The notes beneath the pieces are model-generated. The model was given only the letters and a program-made list of their open reading frames with translations, did not search any database and was not told where the DNA came from. 64,000 nucleotides of DNA from Hemicentrotus pulcherrimus (Eukaryota > Echinodermata > Echinoidea > Camarodonta > Strongylocentrotidae). The stretch's first letter is position 1; the number at the start of each line of letters is the position of its first letter. Where the stretch lies: assembly GCA_003118195.1 (NCBI GenBank), contig BEXV01000030.1, forward strand, positions 120,019 through 184,018, in the 5' to 3' direction. Shown in pieces: positions 23,202 through 36,947 of the stretch. A program made the translations under genes and the position numbers.

Positions 23202-25303
23202 AATCCCTCACTCTTCTCATGTCCTCTTCTTCCTGGTTTGGATAACATCCTTGTAACTCCATCAGTCCGTCCCCAACTCAGGATCCATGGCAACATGCTC
23301 TATTTACCGGTATTTGCCTACCAATGATGCACTCCTCTCCATCGTTCTAGCTGGGCAACTCTCAAGCTTGGTTGCACTATTCTTTTTGCGCAAGTCAAGA
23401 CTTTCCAATTCATTTGATGATGATAGCGTGAAAAGAGTTCCTCCTTGCCTCATGGTACAATAGATATGCCTCAATGCAAGACCAGTGATCATCTGTGGAA
23501 AGAGGGGGGGGGGTAGTAGGTTGCTGTTTGAAAGGTGAAATTCTCCACTATTACAATTATCATGTAATAGTGTCAAGTATCAGCTCCCCGGAGGACTTTT
23601 CTTCTTCCAATTCTGTAATTTGCAGAGCCCGAGGGCAGATTGTTCCAATTCTTTCCTATCTGATTGTAGGCAAGCATTGGTATCTAACCTGTAGGATGCT
23701 AGGCACAATTCATCTCTATTTTGCTTTTTTCTCTCTCTCACTCTTTCTCACTCTTTCTATCTCTTCCTCTCTCACTCTCTTTCTCTCTCTCACTCTCTCT
23801 CTCTCTCTCTCTCTCCCCGTCTCTCCCCGTCTCTCCCTCTCCCTCTCCTTCTCTCTGTATTACACCCCTTTGACTGTCAGTATTTTTCTGTCCACATTTA
23901 GAAATGTTGAAATGGAAGTGAGATATGGAAAAAACAAAGACTGACCTGTTAGGCCATCTTGATGAGTCAATAAAGCTATTCCCCTCCCCCCCTGTTTTTT
24001 TCCTTCCTCAAAATTTCAGAACATTTAAAGTTTTGTGAGAAAAGGATTGATGTTCAGATTAAAGATTCTATTTTCTTTGATTGGCATTAGAACTCTTTAC
24101 AATAAGATTTGATCAAAATCAAACAGCAGATGTTAGCTTGTTTGTCTATAGAATTATGATGAATTTCTGCATTAAACCATGGATATCATTTATTTGCACT
24201 TGACATCTTTTACGACAACAATGTCATATCTGTCCATCGGCATCGTCGTTCATTTCACTGCTGGCAGTAACCCTCCTCATCCTTTCATGGCCACTATCGA
24301 TCATCAATTTATTGAGCTATAGTGAGGAAGAAAGAGTGAAGAAGTCACTCTTCTTACGTTTTAATGGGTCTTCCCTGGACTGGAGATTTTTAACGCGAGA
24401 TACTAACGAGGGCTTTATGATGGGAGAATTGGTGATGATTCACGGCTCGTGTTATGACTCTCTTCCGGGATGAGTTACACAGGAGATGTTACCGGTAGGG
24501 GGGTTGTAGGGAGAGGAGCGGTACGTACCCCACTGGTATCCATACGACCCCCTCTATCTTGTCTTCATCTACTTCACCACTGTAAATGATTACCTCAGAC
24601 CTGACTTGTAGTACCTCTTAATTTCTCTTGTCTCGAGACTCGTTTGTACCCATGTTTGATTTTGGCAGACAATAGACCATTGAGATGCGAAACGCATGCT
24701 CCTGCTTCACCTCCTTGTATTATTAAGTCCATCAATCTCTCTTCAAAGAGTGATAGCCAGGCTGGTTTCAAAATCATCCACTCTTTTATATTATGGGTTC
24801 GTCATTCCTCTCAATGAGAAGACTGTTAAAAAAAAAAAGAATGAAGACTGATATTCACATTTGTCAAAGAATTTGCCAAGTCTAGAGGTTTTATTTTGAT
24901 ATATTTGTACTTATTGTAGGGCCTATATGCAGAAAAAAAGTGAGTAGATGTAGAGAAGCAATGGATTGTAATAGAAAAGAGTGCCCTTAAATGGTATTGA
25001 AAATATCTTGGAAAATGATTAGCATTTCAAAAGGTATTATTTACATCAGGATTAAATCTTTGTTTAACAGCAAACACTTTAGAATAGATATCCTTGCCGT
25101 CTGATGCATAATCATCTCTTTCACTACCCGGTATTCATTTGGATATTAGCTCTGTGAACATATGAACCAAAATTGAAACAGTATCCTTTGTCAACATGAA
25201 TACACATTCAGTCGGCTTAATGCTCTCAATTCATTAGCCTTCAACCACCATTTCATTCAACTGTGCCACCTCACTCAGTAAATCACCCCAGCATGCTTGC
25301 TTG
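23202..25303. other. Non-coding block
   Basis: No gene is recognised. It holds a G-run at 23504-23513 and the CT-rich tract at 23729-23855. About 24230-24560 is GC-richer unique sequence that could be regulatory, without a specific motif that I can defend. Confidence 0.5.
23729..23855. repeat. CT-rich microsatellite
   Basis: Imperfect CT, CTTT and CTCCCCGT units. The Ser-Leu run in the plus frame 23495-23944 comes from this tract. Confidence 0.9.
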
Positions 25304-25347
25304 CCTCTTTTCATCCTCACCATACCTCTTTTCATCCTCACCATACC
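25304..25347. repeat. Direct repeat, 2 x 21 bp
   Basis: The unit CCTCTTTTCATCCTCACCAT plus A occurs twice in tandem (25304-25324 and 25325-25345) with no difference seen. Confidence 0.9.
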
Positions 25348-25509
25348 AGCCCAAAGGAACAGTACTGTTACCAATCATTTTTCCTTATTCATCTGGCCTG
25401 CTGATTAGCAAAGCTGATTAAAAGACGCATCATTGCCGATATCTGACATTATTGATCTCGTGAACATGCGCATCTTTTAATTATCGTATTAAGAGATAAA
25501 GATACATGC

Positions 25510-25617
25510 AGTTTCATTTAGGGTGAACCAGGGAAAGTGACTGCTAGTTTCATTTAGGGTTAACCAGGGAAAGTGACTGCTAGTTTCATTTAGGGTGAAC
25601 CAGGGAAAGTGACTGCT
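25510..25617. repeat. Minisatellite, 3 x 36 bp
   Basis: Three head-to-tail 36-base units (25510-25545, 25546-25581, 25582-25617) begin AGTTTCATTTAGGGTGAACC. The middle unit differs by one base (GTTAACC for GTGAACC). There are no spacers, so this is not a CRISPR-like array. Near identity implies recent expansion, and copy number is likely to vary between individuals. Confidence 0.95.
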
Positions 25618-26475
25618 GCATTTGCACTTCTTTCATTTGGACTAATTGGTGATTACGGCATGATGACACAGTTGACATTTGCATGGCCAAGGAATCGCCT
25701 AAATAGCATAATTGATAGTAAACTAGAATCACCAAACTTAGTATGCACAGTAATGATTTGAATTATTGTGTAGTTTGTAGCATCATATGTCTGTGTTGTT
25801 CAGGTTTATTTAGTAAGGCCAATTGATTAAAATGTATCAAAATGCATTTGTAATCTTTCGCTACTTATGTAACTAAGGCTATTTTTGTATTGTATTTGAA
25901 AAAAAGCAATACATATTACAAATTGACTTGTATGTGGCTGATTCTGACAATCATATCAATTTTTGGATTTATCGTTGCTCTTTTCCATTTATTTTGTCGA
26001 CTTAGAGTGGGGTTCTCATAATGGCAGATGAATTATTCAATGTATGGTTTGCAATGTGCATCAGTTACATACCGATTCCCAGTACACAAAGTGCAGACCA
26101 AATCCTAGTGTTATAAAGAGACAAGCATTTGAAACCCAACCTCAGATAAATGGATTTATTGTAAAAGCAGGATGAACGATAAATGCAGTTGCATTAGCCT
26201 CTGCCTTTATTGTTAAGAAAAAGACTGAAGCTCTATACAGCTTATCTTGAGTTCTGGCAATAGAATTATATTTCAAGAGAATGTGGGTATATTGCATATT
26301 ATTTATATCAATTATCATGGCTAATATGGCTCTTAAAGATCATCATAAAAGGTGTTTTAATAGAGTAACCTTTAACAAATTGTATTTGTGTATGAGAATA
26401 ACTTGATAAATGGGGAGAACAGTTTTTATTCTCTGTCATAAATACACCACTGTAACAATGAACATATGAATAAGT

Positions 26476-26545
26476 TGTGTGTTTGGAGCCAGATGGACGT
26501 TAACTGTGTTAGTATATGAGTTGGTGTACTTCTTGCTCCCAACTG
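26476..26545. repeat. Palindromic element, copy H (diverged)
   Basis: The left arm TTTGGAGCCAGATGGACGTT (about 26482-26501) continues AAC. The right arm, GTTGGTGTACTTCTTGCTCC followed by CAA (about 26520-26542), is roughly its inverse. Both cores have drifted, but the arm order and spacing match the family. Confidence 0.5.
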
Positions 26546-29500
26546 ACAATGTTTTTGTGAAGCACATAGGATAGGCTCTACCACAGAATATGAAGAGGCG
26601 TGAAACAAGTAAACAGAGCATTCGAACAGGAAGAAGATCCTTAATGCTGAATGAGTATTAGTTGTGGTAGCCAGATATTTATCAAAGGACATGCACAAAA
26701 AGAAAAAAAAAATGGATGAAGCAAGTGATTATTCTTGTCAGCCAAGAATAGTAAAATCAGTTTTATCATGTGAGAAGAGGAAGCCCTCTGTGGTTTAGAA
26801 GAGGAAAGGAGAAAGAGATTAATTTAGTTGCCAGTCTTTAAATGTCTTTTTTTTCAAGGTGGCTTTAAAATGTGGAGATGGGAAAGGATAGGGAAGGGGA
26901 TCCATTCGAGGTTGAACAAGTGAATAATTAAAAAGGAGTGTGAGGTTTTATTGGTTTGCCAACAGCAGAGGCAGACAGCTAAGAGTCATTGACAATTGAT
27001 CAATAAAAGCAATGCTAATATGTCCGACTCCTGCAATGCAGGTTTTCTCTGTTTTCATGCATCATCCCTGGCATGGTTCAGATGGTTGTTTGAAGTCATC
27101 TTTGGGAGTCGATCCAAACCAAATGATGAGTGCAGGAAAAGTGATGGGTTTAATTTACCTAATGCTGTTGTCTGTTGATGATTAGCAGTCGGATCATCCG
27201 TATACCACCTGTCATTTTCTGTCAGAGATTTAGGAATATAAAGATATCCTTTACTTTGTATGGTCACTTCAAATGATGAAGGAGTCTTAATATTGCAACA
27301 CTTACTGAACAAATATTTAAACTAAATTCTATCCCTGTAACTTTCATCTCCCTTATAAAGCGAGCATGATATGGAATGGCCGGGGAAGAGGATTGACCAA
27401 TTGATTGACGTTGCCTAGAATAGGTCATGAATAATACATTCTATTGAGCCATGTCATCCGTTAGCCAAGACTGTCTACATTCATGAAGTGTGACTTTAGT
27501 TAAGGTCAAGACCATTAGCTACTTCAAGTGGTCAGGAGAAGTGCGGAGAGGCTATGAGTAAGCCTGATGACACAATAACCCACTGTGATCTCATGATGGC
27601 TACTGTAGACTAGTACTGCCTCTAAAAAATACAGTCGAGGTCTGATGAAAGGTGAACAAATAACTTGTGAGCTTTCTCGTTCTCTTTATGCCAGTTTGAA
27701 AAATATCATAGTAAAAAAATCGCCTTAAAAGTATTGCTCCTCGAATGCCCTAATATTAAAAATGTTATGAGAAATAGCTGAAGTGTTTGGACCTAACATT
27801 TATGCCTCTTTTACATGTCGCCCCATGTATCCATTTATATGTGCTGTCCTTTTGCTTTTCAGTTAGACCGAGTCAATTTCTGATCATTTTTTTCATTCCA
27901 AAAGCTCGAAATAGACACCAGTTTTTATGGGCTACATATTGAACATCTCTAGATTTGTTTGGAGATGGTTTCTTTAACTACGTAATGGCATGACCAGTAC
28001 TCAACTTTATCTTCAACAATTTCAATTCTGCGTCACTGGTTAAAATAGGCTATGAGGCAGTCACTGGTAATATGAGGAATGACTGGGTGGAGGTGTTCTG
28101 GAGGTGGTTGGTGGGTGCTTTTCTCTTGAGTCCATGAAGAAGAATTTAATTGAGCCAAATTAGCATTTGTAGCTTCTGCTCTGTTTGTAGGCAAACCTCA
28201 CGTAGGAGGCTTTGTTGATCGTGGAGTATTTCATTTCATGGGATTATGCATGACAGGTGGGCTTAGTGAAGGGAGGAACCAATTTGACTCCTCTCCATGA
28301 GAAAATGATGTAAGTGACTGACAACCTCAGGTTCTTAAAAACAATTCCTAATATGACCTCATATTGTAGCGCCCTCGTTTAAGTTTAGTTACCAAGTCAA
28401 CTGTCAATGTTATTAGAAGTTGGAAGAACAAAAACACCCTTAACATCCTTTTTATTTTCATTCTCCGAGGAAAAAAGAGGGCATCAAATTGAATTTGCTC
28501 CATTGACATCCATCAATGAAGGGTTTCCTTCGGTCGGAGGTGTTTTCATAGAGCAGTCGACCATTCTTGTGCCTGTCACATAGAAATAGAAACCGTCTTT
28601 CACAACGTGGTTAGTTATACCGGAAGTGGGTCAATGTACACAGGGGTGAGTAAGAAAGTAAACACTCGCCATTTTACTCCACACTTTGTTTTACAGGTGG
28701 GTATTCAGAATGAGGAGTAGCTTTGGTTAGGGCTGGGAAGTGTCTCCTTGCCCTGTCTGTGCAGCCCCACCCCCCCACCTCTCACCAACATCCTTTCACC
28801 TCACTTTTATCACTAAAACATTCCCAAACAACGCAACGAAGAAAAGTCTTTTTTAAGTCTAGAATTTGTCCTGAAAATCTAGTTGTGGAAAGATTGACAG
28901 AGGAAAATATCATTTCTGAAAATCAGTTTTTGGTTTTTAATGCAGGAAGGCCATTAGGGTTAAATGATTTTTTATGCACCAAGAGTTAAGCTTCATTTGA
29001 AGTTCTTTTTAAGTTAGAGTAGTATTTTCAAATTGCTGGAGTCACTTCACTTTTCTTCAATATAATCAAGCATGGGATAAAATACTGTTAATGCTATCTG
29101 ATGAAGATATGGACATACTCTGTCTGGAATATTTAGGGAGAGGAAGCTTAAAAATGGGATAGAAACATGCCAAGAATACATGATGATGGCTAAGACAGGC
29201 TATAAACAAAGAACATGAAAAAAGGAAAATAGTAAGAAATGAGTATCCAAACGGCAACCATTGCTTGAGGCTGATCACCCAACAAATGACTTGAATGAAG
29301 CTTTTGTTGGTTGCAAATTGATTGCGATTACTCATCCATTTGACATCTTGGGGTTGGTGGTGACGAGCCAGCTCACCCAACTCCTCAAGACACAATTGCT
29401 TTCATGGTTACATTGTCTTCAGTCCCCGAGACAAGACGAATCATGACCAAGAGACATTTACTGAGATAATTTGATAAGCCAATTAAAAGCATTTATACCA

Positions 29501-30580
29501 TGTCTCCGATACATGACCAGACATAGATGAAGCAAGCATAGAAGGATGTTGACACAAATACTAACTATCCAAACATTAAAAAGGGCTATCCCAACCTCCG
29601 GAGGGGCGCAGCCATCCACCCCAATTGTTTGGAGACCAATGATAGCAGTCAATTGCTTTTGTCAACTTGAGACATTTGCTTTGCCATCAAAAGCCGCTTG
29701 GAAGATTCTTTGGGGAGCCGCGACCGACGAACACATGGATTGAGAACACAGTCTGCTTTGTAAATCCTATGAGCAGTACGTGAGGTTGTCGTGCGTTTGG
29801 TCTATTGACGCTGACCCGGCCTGGCGCCTGCCCCTGTCATGGCCCTCAACGGACATTGTTGTCCTAACATTTTGGAAGAAATTCCCTGTTCAAGCAGAAA
29901 GCTTTCATCTCTTTAACCGGCCTCAAGTAGTATGACTCCTTTGAGTCATCCAATATTTGGGGACAGAAATTGCTCTGTCACTTTGTGAGGGAGATGATAT
30001 GCTTGTTTAAGGCAAGGAATACTGCAAGTGATTGTTTGACTTAGTTACACATCCTTTGTACTTGTACACTGCAAAAGATCCCCTTTAGGTGAAAATAGCT
30101 GTCAGTTGGCATAGATGATATATCTTTGGTGCCTCAGTAATATACTATCCTGTAGTTTAGATTTGTGTAGTGGTCTATGGATATGGGTAATAAATATTGA
30201 TTGTTGGATTTTGTGTTTTTGCCTGAGGATTCAAAGAGATGAATCTGAGGTGATTTTTTTTTTTACTCGCCAAGTTCTTGGCACATAAATATTCAATATA
30301 AACTCTTTTGAAAATAATGCTGCTACAGTACAGTCAGTCTTCTTGTTCAACAGGGTGTGTATTAATGTGATAGGCCCCTTTGGCATTTTTTAAAGAAAAA
30401 GGAATAATCACTGATCGATTTGAAGTCAAGTTTGAAGAGGTATGGTCCACTGAATATTAGGGCATTACAGAATATATGAAGAGAGAAAGAGATTTCAGGA
30501 CATGACATGGTAAACACACTGTCTGCACATTTTTGTTTTCTATCAAAACATCGCAAATTCAATATTCAGACTTGTTGGTG

Positions 30581-30714
30581 CGATACAGAGAGTTACGAGG
30601 GAAAGAGGGACAGGATGCGATGGCAAGGGGTCCCCTCGTCGAAGTTCGCTTTGTCAAACCGCGTCAGGACTCGCCGATGCCCCTCGCGCATCGAGCATCG
30701 ATTCGTGAACATCG
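30581..30714. other. CpG-dense island of unknown function
   Basis: About 16 CpG dinucleotides fall in 134 bases, against very few in the flanking AT-rich DNA. Two plus-strand frames stay open across it (30507-30791 and 30533-30724), and one minus-strand frame is also open. None encodes a motif I recognise. It could be an exon of an unknown gene, a regulatory island or a transposon remnant. Confidence 0.3.
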
Positions 30715-31264
30715 CCAATACTGATTACATAAACATTTATGGCTCACACACTCCAAATGCTGGAAGAAGGGGCGAATTTGAAATCATGTGATGCTGCTCG
30801 ATGCCAACCAAGGTGACAGCAGTCCATGCACTTCTACCTCGATGAACTCACAGTCTATGTCAACAAGTATACATTCTCCCTTTTCTCATCTAAAATCATA
30901 CGCCAGGCAGTTTTTTTGACCCATGGTCGCAATCAAATACCTTATATTGATCTTTATCAGCTAATGCTTTTCCAATTGATATGTGAATAAATTAATGTCT
31001 ACTTGGAAACACATGCACATGCTTGAAGACTTCAGATCCGGGCAAGTACATGCCCGGGCACATGAATATACATGAGTTACAAACACTCCTTCCATTCATG
31101 TTTAACTTGTCTCAAATATCGCTGTAATTGAATTTTTTTACTGATTTGGCGAAGAAAAGATGGAGGATGCTGCAGTGCTTATATGGATGGCACAATTAAA
31201 CCTTTAGTGGTTGAAATGAAAGTCTCTGTAATATTCTTGGGAGCATCTTCAGCCTTACAAAGCA

Positions 31265-31336
31265 TCTGCTGAGAGCCAGAAGGGCATTAACTCTATTATG
31301 ATGTATATGAGTTAACATCCTTTTAGCTCTCACCAG
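31265..31336. repeat. Palindromic element, copy I (best preserved)
   Basis: The left arm, GAGAGCCAGAAGGGCATTAA followed by CTC, begins at 31271. The right arm begins at about 31308, GAGTTAACATCCTTTTAGCT followed by CTC. Over 23 paired positions I count 18 Watson-Crick pairs, two G-T wobbles and three mismatches, around a loop of about 14 bases. Outer CTGCT and ACCAG may add to the stem. This copy best defines the family. Confidence 0.8.
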
Positions 31337-34300
31337 GCAATAAACTTCGGATATTCAGGCCCATGAAACTCAAAACATTTCTGCGTATAACATGTAGTAG
31401 TATAGAAATATCTGGGAAAAAATCGTGAAGAAAAGTGTTGGCTATATTACAAGCACCTTTGATTTTTATGTGACAAAACAAGCTTACCTTTTCACCTTGT
31501 CAAAATGCAGACTATTTAGAAAAGTGTTTTACCATGGTGTACCTTAGTCAATTTAAAAGACCTTGCTCTTAAATCTGTAAATTGTTTTACATTGATAGTT
31601 CTGCTTTTTTTTAAATCTAGGGAAAATGGGACATGCTGAATAACAAGATAAAAGTATGAGTCATAACTGTGTCATGATACCAGTTCCAATTCTACATCCT
31701 ATACCATCCAGTCATAATACCCCCATCAATACCTCAGCATGGCACCATATAGATGGACCGTGCTTTATTGTACTAATTGCTATCGATTGGACGGCCCATT
31801 TACTTTACCGGTGTTCCCTTAATAGATTTAATGTTTCATATCATGCATTATTTAGGACATCGCTTATAATCCTCCATGTAAGCATGAGAAAATATTGATT
31901 TTTTTCCCTCCCCTCACACACTTTATTCAGCACCCCTGTTAACAATATAAGATGGCAACATAGTAATGAATGGGGAATAAGGGGAAATTCTCCAGCGAAG
32001 CATAAATTTACTTATGGAAGACGCGCTCGTGTCTGCCAGGGTATAACGTAAAAGATGCCATTATTGTCGCCGTGTCTCACTAAAATAATAAATAACCTTG
32101 TGACACGCTTCTCCCTCTGGTGTTCCTGTATCCAGTGTGCATCCTTGCATCGTGTAGATGCCTGTATTAAAAGACCCAGATGGTACCTGGTTTATGCTAC
32201 AGAGAATGGAGAAATAAACACATCATACTGATGTAGTATTTGTAAATATTTCAAGATATGTTCTCCCTTCGCTCCAAAGGCATTTTCTCTCTCACTCTCT
32301 TTATTAGGTCATATGAATCTAAAGATTCTTTGATATGTTCTGCTTCATCTAGTGCATTTTGTAAAGGGTATGGACGTGGAAAAAAGTTGATGCAAGTATA
32401 AAACGATTTTTTTTGTTAAAGCATGCCATGCCCCATATATTGCTTCCTGCAGAGTATTGATTTCCTGAGCAGTTCATTGATTCATTCACAATAATCACTT
32501 CCTCTTCAGTGAATTGAAGCATCCTTTCTGCTGACATGCATCATGGATTGATTGATTAAATATTGCTTGTATTATTATATTTCTGTAGGCCTATACTGAT
32601 AAAGAAATTTCCCAAGCCCCAACTTGATTTATACTTATTAACAAAGACCACCTGTAGACAGATATAATCAGCAAATAAACCCTGACGAGCAAATGGGATG
32701 ATCATTATACTTTAACCATATTTACAATTTTTGAAAGTATAAACATTTATAATGGAGAGAGAGATTATAGGATAACGTAAGAGTAGTATTGTTTTCAGCT
32801 TTATTCATTTGCAATATCATAACCAATTTCACTTTTTAGGTCCACAGTTTTTTCTCCTGAAAGTCAAGTTGCCAATTTCTAATGTGGAATTTTTATTGGT
32901 GAAAAATTTGCTGATCACAAGTAAAGATGAATCCAAAGATTCTAGTGAAAAGAAAACAAAAAAGCTAGATTTCATTCTTCCACATCTTTACATATGCATT
33001 TCTTTAAATATTTACCCCAAATTTTGAGTTCCTTATGCAATTGCATGATTGGCTAATCAAATTCTACTAATTTGTATGTAATTTGATAAGCATTCCACTT
33101 AATGAAATCATATCTGCCTTCCAACAGTTTTTATCTCAGAAATTGAGGTGCAGAATGAAATTGAATTTTCAATTCAGTCTAATCACGACAAAAAATGAGG
33201 AGTGTTGATAAGACAGGCTGTGAAGATGATGGGCGTATGGCTACCGTTTGGTAGTTCTTATCAATTTGAAAACCTGTTTGAAATAGTTCCTGTGGTATTT
33301 TCTAATGCTTGCTTATCATATTTTCTACAAATTCAATCATTGAAACAGATTCATATGTTTATATATTTCTGAGACATATTTACCGTTAATCATTCCTCTA
33401 TAGAAGATTTGACTGAAACATTAGTAAGATTTCAATTTCATTACTTTGATTCAATCTTTGAAAAGAACCTTTTTTAGGGGAACCAGATAAGGATTTGTAA
33501 ATTTAAGGTACATGATGACTGATTTCATTTTGAATGTGCAGTATGGTATTTATCACCTAACAGCTAGTACTTGCTGCATCTGTTGAAGTATATATTTGTG
33601 CTTTCAGCTTGCAGCACTATTTGACCCAGAAGCCAAGATTTATCCACCTGGTTACTCTTTACTCTGTAAGCAATGTAGCAACCTAGCTATCCACACACAT
33701 CTCACTCTGACAAGACAAGAAGGGTATAGGTTACATTACTGCGGGCACAAAAAGTACAACATTTTGTGAAAAGGGAAATGAAGACGAGTTGGTTTAAATC
33801 GCTGTGACAGTATGTGATGCGCCTGGTAGGGAATGTGGTAATATCATTCGGTGGGAAGGGGGTACTACTGACTGTGTTTGCAGTCATGGGAGTTGGGGTT
33901 GAGGGTGAAATAGGAGAAGCTATTAACATATTGATGAGTTTTTGAGGTGTGCTTACATCAGAGAAGTCCTTCATGGGGGATACCAATCAATTTGTCTGAT
34001 TTCCACCTGAAAATGTATCCCCCTCCGTTTCCTACGCAGATCATGTGTGATGAATCATTCATGTTAGCAACTTTTCTCTCTTTTCCTTGGGCGATGTCCT
34101 TTCTGGAAATTGTTGGCACTCTTTTGGGGGTTGATAAATCAGTTGGCTTAGAGACGTTGTGCTCTAGATGATTCATTAAACTCTGAAATATACCTATGGG
34201 GTATGATGATCTATATTCATTCAAGTAATCATTTATGTATGTACTTAGGACAGATTTATTTTACTCAGAGTGAAGCCCTCTGCACACTGAGAAAAATGTC

Positions 34301-36471
34301 ACCAAGGAACACCCCTTATTTCACAGTTGATCATTCCAAAAGTGAGGTTACACCTCATTGGTCCATTGTAACTCACTACTTTTCTGATGCATATTCATGA
34401 GCTGGTGCTCTAGCAGCAGTGCTTTGATGCAAGAGAGTGCACATGTGTACTAAGGTACGCAGAGTGTGTGGACGTCAGTGATACTCGGGAACGATTCGTT
34501 ATTGCTTGCAGCGAATGAGCTGCACATGAAATTTTGTGTGCAGTGTTGAGGGCACACCAGGGAAGGAGTAGATCGAGAGCTCTGACGTTGGTTCAATATC
34601 TCTCTTCACAGAAGCAGTTTTTTGCTAACACACAGGTGGTAGGATTTACAGCAGCAATTTGTTTTGCGTCTTAGATAGAGGAACAGAAGAAAACGGAACC
34701 ATCAATAAGAGGACAGTTTTATTCCAGTTACTTTTTTTCCATACACCAACGATTCAACTAGGCATCATCAGCGATATTATTCCATTCCTTTCATTTTAAA
34801 GTGTCCATATCAGATATTTGGAAACTTTCTTGAGAAATCAGATGAGGTTCTTTCAAAGTATTTGTTTTCTTGTTTCTTGAAGTGCATGAAGACATAGCCA
34901 CAAGTTTGAGATTGTGACGCTGGAACTTTGAAGAGATAGTGATGTGATATATAGACCCTACATTTATGATTGATCAACTGTCACAGACATATTATTTTCT
35001 AAAACGGATTGTGCAACTTCAAGAGAAGATCGTTTGTGGAGGTTTCTACCTCGTATTTATTGATAGCCCGTCTTCAATGTGCATTTCTCATCTGTCTGTT
35101 ACGTGAACATTTAACCCTGGATTGACCACTTTGGATCACTTTGCATCTCACCGCGCCGGGACGCCTTGCGCCCTCTATCAAGGTGGCGGATCTAATTCTT
35201 AGGTGATACTCTTATATCGGAAAATATTGAGTCTGACGACGCAGAGGGAATCCCTCTCTCCTTCATCCTGCAATGGATTTCATTATACTCAATGTAGGTC
35301 ACAAATCTCTTTCATATTGTATTCAGAAATTATTTAATTGTTCTATTCAATTATGCCATTGAATTGGTATGTCTTTAACTTATTTTGCCCAAATGCAAGA
35401 AGTGTAAGCTGAATAAAAAGAGATAGTGGGAGAAAGAGAAAGAAGGTAAAACAGCAACAAAAATATATATGAGCTAGATGATAGATATGAGCTGGATGAT
35501 AGATTTAAACAAGCAGTATGAAAGCTGGAATTATTTCATTTGAACATGGAAAAACAAAACTCATGAAAGTCGCTCAAATAGAAATTGTTTGTGAATGTGA
35601 GAGCTTCAGAGTTCTAGAGAGAGAGAAAGAGAGAGAGATGTGGAAAACTCATAAAGTATGTGGATAAAACACTGGCAGGTGAGCTCTATGTGCACCCAAT
35701 GGGAGGAGGATAGCTAGCTTGCTCCTCAAAGTACATCGCCCTTTCTACCCGTATCTGCTCATTGATTGCGTATCATTTGTTGCTCTCAGAATATCATTGG
35801 TGGATCGTGGATCTCATCTTTCTCTCTCCCTGACTCCCTTATGACTCCTTCAATCCTTATTTCTCCTGCCACTTTCACGTCTCTCGTCTTTCCATCTCTC
35901 CTGCTATAGCGATGTGTAATGCGATCCCCTGAAAGGCACTTTATGCGGATTCCCAATTTCCTTCTTTGGGCTTGCTTTTTCTACTTTTTTTTACCTTGTC
36001 GTGCTACAAGGAAAGTACAAGTTGTCTGCTGGTGCATGTACAGGTGATTGTGACTATGATTGTTTGCAAACACCATAAAACTGTCAGATCGATATGCAAT
36101 TGAGCTATCAGACCCCTGTTCATTTCCTCTCGTAAGACACCAATTTAAAACTTCAATCTCTTTTGCATTGAATAACAACTTGAAAATGCCAATTTGCAAA
36201 TATAAATGTCATTTCTCTTCAAGTAAAATACAATCACTCATGGAACAAATGGATACTAATGCATTGAGAAATATATAATCACCGTTTTATAGCTCAGCGA
36301 AGGTCAAGTTTGTTTGCAAACTACTGTTCAGAACCATTTACAGTGAACGTAATTCTAATACAATGAAATATGATTTTCATTTGATGGTCATTTCTACCTC
36401 TAAGAGATATTTATTCCCTTTATGTAGTCATATTACTTCCTTTGTAAATACTTGGTAACGATGTTAACACA
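31337..36471. other. Non-coding block
   Basis: No gene is recognised. About 33690-34230 has overlapping open frames on both strands without identifiable protein. GCGCCCTC occurs at 35168-35175 inside a short GC-richer stretch. An 18-base tandem duplication (ATGAGCTAGATGATAGAT-like) lies at about 35469-35504. A short GA tract lies at about 35619-35638. Confidence 0.5.
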
Positions 36472-36492
36472 GGGGGGGGGGGGGNNNGGGGG
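36472..36492. other. Poly-G run broken by a 3-base gap
   Basis: Thirteen G (36472-36484), NNN, then five G. The gap lies wholly inside the homopolymer, so it probably reflects a sequencing failure and not missing unique DNA. Confidence 0.95.
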
Positions 36493-36914
36493 ATGTATAT
36501 TACATGTATTTTATTATTTGTTGTATATCCCTTTATTCAGGGATGTGGTTGGAAAATGCACATTCAGTATTCTGTACCGTAATTTATTAAATCAAGCTTT
36601 TCACTACAGCACTTTCTTACTTATCTTCTTATGAAAATAATTTGAAGAAATAAAAACCTTATCCGGTACAACCCTTAATGAAAAATGGGGGTACTGAAAA
36701 GCAAGGTAGATACAGGTGTAAAGAATAAACAGGACAAAAGTGCTTAGAAAGAGCCACTGGCCATATTTTGTATACTTGCACAGTAGATATCATTATCAGT
36801 AGGTCAGTTATTGGTTAGTTTAATGAGCAAATAGAAGCAAGCTCGATATAATAGCACAGAGTTTTATGTATGACCAATTCAAATCATTTCATACTTTGAT
36901 ATGTCTGTCAAGAC

Positions 36915-36947
<33 letters not shown>

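Larger units (their letters stand above)
25618..31264. other. Non-coding block
   Basis: No gene is recognised. Palindromic copy H (26476-26545) lies within it. GC-richer islands occur at about 28360-28660, 29580-29890 and 30575-30720, the last notable for CpG density. A 7-bp palindrome in CCGGGCAAGTACATGCCCGG lies at 31038-31057. Open frames are short and unrecognised. Confidence 0.5.

Noticed and set aside
22142..23327. Two open frames of over 370 codons on opposite strands
   Set aside because: They exist only because the 898-base gap translates as unknown residues. The ends are AG/CT microsatellite.
25510..25617. Three regular repeats considered as a CRISPR array
   Set aside because: Units abut with no spacers, and the sequence is eukaryotic. 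It is a minisatellite.
33702..34224. Adjacent minus-strand frames that might form a frameshifted gene
   Set aside because: They overlap in different frames, a plus-strand frame is open over the same DNA, and no family resemblance was found.
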